DNA of 27,935 nucleotides from positions 47,607 through 75,541 of the forward strand of contig DEAA01000036.1 in assembly GCA_002346545.1 (NCBI GenBank), given 5' to 3'. Each line of letters opens with the position of its first letter. Position 1 is the first letter of the stretch. This document shows, in pieces, positions 23,335 through 27,935 of this stretch. The translations under genes were made by a program, and so were the position numbers. The notes beneath the pieces are model-generated. The model saw nothing but the letters and a program-made list of their open reading frames with translations. It was not told the origin of the DNA and searched no databases. This DNA comes from Acidobacteria bacterium UBA2994 (GTDB lineage Bacteria > Acidobacteriota > Vicinamibacteria > Vicinamibacterales > UBA8438).

Positions 23335-24492
23335 ATGATGATGAGTTGGCGATCACTGTTCGGTGGGCGCAAGTCCGGTCCCAGACCCAATGTCGTGCTG
23401 ATTCTTCTGGATCAATTCCGGCACGATGCCCGGTCGGTGCATCCGGTGTTTTCAACCCTGGGCGACCGCGGCTGCCTGTTCTCCGAAACCATCACCTACG
23501 CGCCATATACCCTGGCCTCGATGCACGCCACCATGACCGGGCTGTATGGGCGACAGACCGGAGTCGACGCCTACACCAAGTCCGACCAGTTCCAGAGCGG
23601 ACAGTGTCACACTCTGGCGCAATACCTTCAGGAGGCGGGCTATCACACGAGGGGCTACACCTTTAGTAAGCTGCTGGTCCCGCCGGACGGTTTCGATTCC
23701 CTCTCGATCGTGCCGGAGGATGAGGAAACCGGGGTCCTGGCGAACCAGCTGGCCGAGCTCGACGCCGCCTTTGCACAGAGCAAGCCTTTCTTCTGCTATC
23801 TCCACTATCCGGAGATTCATCACGTCATCGTCCGAGATGTGCTCCGGAAGTACACGCCCTTCGACGAGGAGTATTTCGGCAACCGGGAGCGTAACCGCGC
23901 CGCCTACCTCGAGGCGGCCCGCGGTGCGGCCGAGCACACTGCTGCCTTGCTCGAGGCCGTCGACCGGCGCGATCCGAACGGCGACACTCTGGTCGTGGTC
24001 ATGACCGACCATGGTGGTGGGGTCGGAGAGAGAGTGGGCGAAAAGGCCTACGGGGTCTTCACCTACGACTACACGATCCGTATCTGGATGTATCTGGTGT
24101 GCGCGCCGCTGCTGCCGGCGGGCGCTGAGTTCGACGCCCAGGTTCGGACTGTCGATCTAGTGCCGACGCTCCTCGAACTCCTCGAGCTGAGTCCATCCAG
24201 CCGGCATACGGCGCTCACTGGACGTTCGTTGCTACCGTTGATCCGGGGTGAGGAGACGAGTGGACGACCGGCGTTCACGGAGACGGGGGGCGTCGAGGGG
24301 CCGAATCCGTCGCCCGACCATCCGAACGTCAAGAGTCTGCGGGCCGACGGCTGGAAGCTGATCTACAACCAGACGATCAACACGTTCGAGTTGTACAACC
24401 TGGTCGAGGACCCTCACGAAAGGACCAATCTCTACACCACCCACCCAGAGAAGGCCCGCGAGATGTGGGTCAAGATGTCGGAGTACCTCTGA
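23335..24492 (+). CDS. Sulfatase-fold (alkaline phosphatase superfamily) enzyme with Thr at the formylglycine position
   Basis: A 385-residue protein of the sulfatase fold. NVVLILLDQFRHDA (19-32) gives the first metal ligand D26, MTDHGGGVGE (223-232) gives D225/H226, and a C-terminal region has DLVPTLLELL and WKLIYNQ...ELYNLVEDPHE. The nucleophile region reads APYTLASMHATMTGLYG (56-72): T59 is where sulfatases have the Cys or Ser that becomes formylglycine, and the following P and R are also missing. Thr nucleophiles occur in phosphoethanolamine transferases and other phosphoryl-transfer members, so phosphodiester or phosphoramidate chemistry is more likely than sulfate hydrolysis. No signal peptide is seen. 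ATG 23338 and 23341 are alternative starts. Confidence 0.8.
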   Translation: MMMSWRSLFGGRKSGPRPNVVLILLDQFRHDARSVHPVFSTLGDRGCLFSETITYAPYTLASMHATMTGLYGRQTGVDAYTKSDQFQSGQCHTLAQYLQEAGYHTRGYTFSKLLVPPDGFDSLSIVPEDEETGVLANQLAELDAAFAQSKPFFCYLHYPEIHHVIVRDVLRKYTPFDEEYFGNRERNRAAYLEAARGAAEHTAALLEAVDRRDPNGDTLVVVMTDHGGGVGERVGEKAYGVFTYDYTIRIWMYLVCAPLLPAGAEFDAQVRTVDLVPTLLELLELSPSSRHTALTGRSLLPLIRGEETSGRPAFTETGGVEGPNPSPDHPNVKSLRADGWKLIYNQTINTFELYNLVEDPHERTNLYTTHPEKAREMWVKMSEYL

Positions 24493-26318
24493 GCGTTCAC
24501 GCCGCCGCGTTTCGCCGATTCGCGACGCCGGGGCAGCGTCGCGAGCTCTTGCCCTACGCCCGCTTTGCCTTGCGGCAGCCGACCGTCGCGTTGTCTGCGG
24601 TCGTCGACGGAGTGCTGTTCAGCCGGCCCGGCGCCGGCCGGCCACCCGGCGCTCTGGTCTGGCCGCCCCCCCGGTACGCCGGGTCTGGCGCGCGGCTGTC
24701 GGGAGAGAACAGCCATCTGCCGGTGCAGACCTCAGCCGGGCACGCTCCCGTGGCGACGCTCCCCCTCGCCACGTGCGGGTGGGATTTGGTCGACGGGCCC
24801 CCGTGGCACGGTGTTTTCACCGATCCCGAGGACCAGTTCGCCGCCCATCGCTTTGGGTGGGTCTTGCCGGTGCTGGCCCGACACGGCCGGCTGGGGGCGG
24901 CGCCGCTCGCAGAGCTGGCTCTTCGGTGGCAACGCGAGCATCCTCCGGATCCAGACGCGTCCGGATGGGACAGCTATTCGGTGGCTGAGCGGGTGGTCCA
25001 CTGGTGCTATCTGCTCGCGGCGACCGCCGACGGGCCGACCGAGACCGCCTTGGTCGACGGGATTCGGAAGCACGCACTCTTTTTGCGAGATCGGCTCGAG
25101 TTCCGGGGCGAAGCGACCAACAACCACCTCATCAATGACGGCCGGGCGCTCTATCACGCCGGTGTTGTGTCCGATGAGCTCGCGCTCCGCAGTCTCGGGC
25201 GGCATCTGGTCGACTACGGGGCCGCGCACATGTTCGTGGCCGGGTTTCTCCGGGAGGGTTCGAGTCACTATCACTTGTTGCTGTGTCGCACGTTCGTTGA
25301 GCTCTGGATGCTGGCCCGGGCGGTGGGAGATGCGGAGTGGGCCGAGGTGTTGCGCGGGGAGGTCAGTTTGATGACCGGGGCTGCAAGGTTCTTCGACATC
25401 CAAGGGGAACCGCGCCTCTTTGGCGATCTGTCGCCGGACTTCGAGCCCGCGTTCCTGTCAGGGCTTGCCCGGGGCGGACGCTCGGAGCCGTCGTCGGGCG
25501 AAGAGGCTGAGCCGCAGTGGGACGGACTCCTGGGCGGTTCGACGGACGCTCTCGGAGCGGAAGTTGCCAGCCCGTCACAAGCCGCGGAGGCAGGCTACTA
25601 CCGCGCGAGTGGGGGCGACTGGGAGTGCGCCGCCTTTGTCAATCCGGAGGGTCACGTGCCGACGTGGTCGCACGCGCACGCCGATCTCGGGAGCTTTGTG
25701 CTCGACTGGCGCAATATGCCACTTCTCGTCGACGGCGGGCGTGCGACATATCGGCCCTCGCCGCTGGGTGACTACGGACGCAGTGTGCGCAGTCACAACG
25801 CGCTGTCTATCGACGGCCATGAGCCCTGTGTGACGCATGGTCTCAATGGCATCGTGCCCCTCTTGGGGCGCGCCTACTACCACCGGCCGCCGCAGGTAGA
25901 GCTCGACGTGTCCGAGGGGCGTGCCCGGTTGCGCCTGGCCCACGATGGATTCGGACGACTCGGTGACGGGGTGTCACATGCCCGCGACGTGTTCCTCGAC
26001 GGCGAGCGATGCCGGGTCACCGATTCGATCGGTGGTCGGGGTCATCGGACGATCGAGACCTTCTTTCACTTTCACCCAGCGGTCGCGGTCTCACTCGATG
26101 AGCCGACGGTGGCGTCGTGCCAGCTGCCCGACGGCGGGCGGCTTCGGATGAGCCTGCCTGGGGCGGCCGTGTGTCGGTTGGCGAGGGGGCAGGAAGAGCC
26201 GCAGCTGGCGGGATGGTACGCCGGGCGCTACGGCGAAACGACGCCCTGCTGGACCCTGATCTGTAAGGCCCGTATGCCGTTGCCGACCGAGCAGCGCTAC
26301 GAGCTCGCGCCGGTCTAA
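24465..26318 (+). CDS. Heparinase II/III-family protein (polysaccharide lyase-like)
   Basis: A 617-residue protein with an alpha/alpha-toroid half and a beta-sheet half. In the first, EATNNHLINDGRALYHAG (about 216-233) and EGSSHYHLL (264-272) are typical; in the second, SHAHADLGSFVLDWRN and DGGRATYR with RSVRSHNALSIDGHEP match heparinase II/III C-terminal domains. Such enzymes cleave uronate-containing polysaccharides by beta-elimination, and relatives are common in exopolysaccharide loci. No signal peptide is evident at the start used, so secretion is uncertain. The GTG 24465 start overlaps the sulfatase-fold gene by 28 bases; no better start exists further in. A lyase fits the uronic acid expected from the WbpA-type enzyme. 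Confidence 0.87.
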   Translation: MGQDVGVPLSVHAAAFRRFATPGQRRELLPYARFALRQPTVALSAVVDGVLFSRPGAGRPPGALVWPPPRYAGSGARLSGENSHLPVQTSAGHAPVATLPLATCGWDLVDGPPWHGVFTDPEDQFAAHRFGWVLPVLARHGRLGAAPLAELALRWQREHPPDPDASGWDSYSVAERVVHWCYLLAATADGPTETALVDGIRKHALFLRDRLEFRGEATNNHLINDGRALYHAGVVSDELALRSLGRHLVDYGAAHMFVAGFLREGSSHYHLLLCRTFVELWMLARAVGDAEWAEVLRGEVSLMTGAARFFDIQGEPRLFGDLSPDFEPAFLSGLARGGRSEPSSGEEAEPQWDGLLGGSTDALGAEVASPSQAAEAGYYRASGGDWECAAFVNPEGHVPTWSHAHADLGSFVLDWRNMPLLVDGGRATYRPSPLGDYGRSVRSHNALSIDGHEPCVTHGLNGIVPLLGRAYYHRPPQVELDVSEGRARLRLAHDGFGRLGDGVSHARDVFLDGERCRVTDSIGGRGHRTIETFFHFHPAVAVSLDEPTVASCQLPDGGRLRMSLPGAAVCRLARGQEEPQLAGWYAGRYGETTPCWTLICKARMPLPTEQRYELAPV

Positions 26319-26324
26319 CCTACT

Positions 26325-27935
26325 GTGTGTGGAATCTCCGGCGTGGTGTCCGAGGCGCTCGACCCGGTGGAGCGGCGAGCCGCGGTGGGGCGGATGTGCG
26401 ACGCGATGGTGCATCGGGGGCCGGATGATGGCGGAGTCGCGGATTTTCCTGGCGCCACGCTGGGGATGCGACGCCTCTCGATCATCGACTTGAGCGCCCG
26501 CGGTCACCAGCCGATGCCGAACGAGGACGAAACCGTCTGGCTCGTGTTCAACGGCGAGGCGTACAACTACCAGTCCCTGCGCCAGCAGGCGACCAAGGCG
26601 GGACACCGTTTCCGCTCCGAGACCGATAGCGAAACCGTGGTGCATCTGTACGAGGACCACGGCGAGGAATGCCTCACCCGCCTACGGGGGATGTTCGGGC
26701 TCGCCATCTGGGATACCCGCACCCGTGAGGCACTGCTGGCCCGAGACCGGCTCGGGATCAAGCCGCTCTATTACGCCACTCTGCCAGACGGCGTGGTGTT
26801 CGCTTCGGAGCTGCGCGCCCTGCTCGCGTCGCGGCTGGTCGACGCCGAGCTCGATCCAGCGGCCCTCGATCAGTACCTGTCGTTCGGCTACGTTCCCCCT
26901 CCCCGCACGATCCTGCGGGGTGTCCGTGCCCTGCTGCCGGGACACTTGGCCCGGGTGGCCGATGGGCGGATCTCGACCCGCCGGTGGTGGGCGCTCCCGC
27001 CCCCCGGCCGGACCAGATGTTCCCCCGTCGAGCGTCCGAGCCAGCTTCGGGCGCTGCTCGAGGAGAGCATCCGGCTCCATCGACTCAGCGACGTGCCGGT
27101 AGGCGCGTTCCTCAGCGGCGGCGTCGATTCCGCATCGGTCGTCGCGCTGATGCGCCGGACGGCGGGTAATGAGGTTCGGACCTTCTCGGTCGGGTTTGGT
27201 GATGGTCCGGCGCGGCTGAACGAGCTCGCCGCAGCTCGCGAGACGGCCGACGCCCTGGGGACCGACCACACCGAGGTCGTGTTGAGCGCAGCCGACGTGG
27301 GGGGATGCCTTGATCATGCGGTGGCGAGTCTTGACCAGCCGAGCTTCGACGGTTTGAACACCTACATCGTCTCGAAGGCGACCCGCGATCGCGGAGTGAC
27401 GGTCGCGCTGTCTGGCCTCGGCGGTGACGAGCTGTTTGGCGGCTACGACACCTACCGGGTCATCCCCCGCTGGCACCGCGCGGTCCGCTGGTGGGGGAGT
27501 GCTCCGTCGGCGGCACGCCGGAGCATCGGGCGGCTACTCGACCGTCATTTCGGCGGCCGAGTCGGAGACGATCGGGCACGGAAGCTGCGGCGGCTGCCGG
27601 ACGTCGGCTCGCTCCATGGACTCTATGCGCTGGCGCGCTTGACGGCCTGGCCCTCGGAGGCTCGTGCCCTCTATACCGACGAGACGGCGGCCGAGGTTGC
27701 TGCGGCGGGCGCGCCAGGGCCGCTCGCCGTTCTGGAGGAAGTAACCGAGGGAGCTTCCGGCCCCTGGCGTTCGGTTAGCGAGTTGGAGCTGACCACTTTC
27801 ATGTCCTGGCGGCTGTTGCGGGATACCGACACGATGAGCATGGCGCACTCGCTTGAGGTGCGCGTGCCTCTCATCGATCACGAGGTCGTCGAGTTCACCT
27901 GCGGGCTGCCGGAGGGGTGGGAGGCACAGCACGGC
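26325..27935 (+). CDS. asnB: Asparagine synthetase-like amidotransferase (AsnB), 3' end cut by the window
   Basis: The frame is open from GTG 26325 to the window end (537 codons) and lacks a stop. The N-terminal glutaminase domain starts MCGISG, giving the catalytic Cys2, with HRGPDD, RLSIID, NGEAYNY and DRLGIKPLYY. The synthetase domain has the ATP-binding PP-loop FLSGGVDS and later LSGLGGDELFGGY and LEVRVPLIDHEVVEF. AsnB makes asparagine from aspartate and glutamine, but members inside glycan loci (for example WbpS in Pseudomonas) are thought to amidate uronic acids. With a WbpA-type dehydrogenase in the same locus, a uronamide is plausible. It begins six bases after the heparinase-like gene, in the same run. 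Confidence 0.93.
   Translation, partial: MCGISGVVSEALDPVERRAAVGRMCDAMVHRGPDDGGVADFPGATLGMRRLSIIDLSARGHQPMPNEDETVWLVFNGEAYNYQSLRQQATKAGHRFRSETDSETVVHLYEDHGEECLTRLRGMFGLAIWDTRTREALLARDRLGIKPLYYATLPDGVVFASELRALLASRLVDAELDPAALDQYLSFGYVPPPRTILRGVRALLPGHLARVADGRISTRRWWALPPPGRTRCSPVERPSQLRALLEESIRLHRLSDVPVGAFLSGGVDSASVVALMRRTAGNEVRTFSVGFGDGPARLNELAAARETADALGTDHTEVVLSAADVGGCLDHAVASLDQPSFDGLNTYIVSKATRDRGVTVALSGLGGDELFGGYDTYRVIPRWHRAVRWWGSAPSAARRSIGRLLDRHFGGRVGDDRARKLRRLPDVGSLHGLYALARLTAWPSEARALYTDETAAEVAAAGAPGPLAVLEEVTEGASGPWRSVSELELTTFMSWRLLRDTDTMSMAHSLEVRVPLIDHEVVEFTCGLPEGWEAQHG

Noticed and set aside
23335..24492. Classical formylglycine-dependent sulfatase
   Set aside because: The Cys/Ser of the C/S-x-P-x-R maturation site is replaced by Thr and the Arg is missing, so only the fold is claimed.
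1..27935. CRISPR arrays, insertion sequences, prophage genes or toxin-antitoxin pairs
   Set aside because: Reading both strands gave no regularly spaced repeats, transposase, integrase, phage structural or small toxin/antitoxin genes.

Overview
The window looks like a high-GC (about two-thirds G+C by eye) bacterial chromosome with many GTG starts and tightly overlapping genes. The core genes (RicT/PSP1 beside HolB, then PdxA and SmpB) would suit a Gram-negative, Acidobacteriota-like lineage, but there is no rRNA or marker gene here that settles taxonomy, so this is a weak inference.

Left part (1-6691): the 3' half of a tRNA-Asp with its terminator, a small two-helix membrane protein, then a compact run holB - ricT - pdxA - smpB - rfbD-like reductase - beta-carbonic anhydrase. 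After a 212-base convergent gap comes one minus-strand gene, an LhgO-type FAD oxidoreductase.

Right part (6749 to the end): a surface-glycan locus, all on the plus strand, cut off by the window edge. Block 1 (6813-11940) makes nucleotide sugars: a WbpA-type dehydrogenase, GDP-mannose 4,6-dehydratase, a SerA-like dehydrogenase, a LegB-like 4,6-dehydratase and a sugar nucleotidyltransferase. A hairpin, a good sigma70-type promoter and a 6-3-6 palindrome then mark a new transcription unit. Block 2 (12118-17632) holds a winged-helix regulator fused to a Rossmann-like domain, a WbpG/PseA-type N-acetyl-sugar amidotransferase overlapping a GatA-family amidase, a GNAT acetyltransferase and an MsbA/PglK-type ABC flippase. 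Block 3 (17709 to the end) holds a CMP-sugar synthetase-like gene, an SDR epimerase, a C26 glutamine amidotransferase overlapping a LicC-like nucleotidyltransferase, an SGNH protein, a methyltransferase, a sulfatase-fold protein with Thr in place of the formylglycine Cys, a heparinase II/III-family lyase and a truncated AsnB-type amidotransferase.

The most interesting proposals are these. (a) The C26 amidotransferase/nucleotidyltransferase pair resembles Campylobacter Cj1417/Cj1416, which make CDP-phosphoramidate, so the glycan may carry a phosphoramidate-like group. (b) The amidase coupled to the sugar amidotransferase may replace the usual HisH/HisF ammonia supply. (c) The wHTH-Rossmann protein may be a metabolite-sensing repressor of the locus. 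(d) Four ammonia-handling enzymes occur within 15 kb, while no glycosyltransferase, polymerase or nonulosonate synthase is visible in the window.
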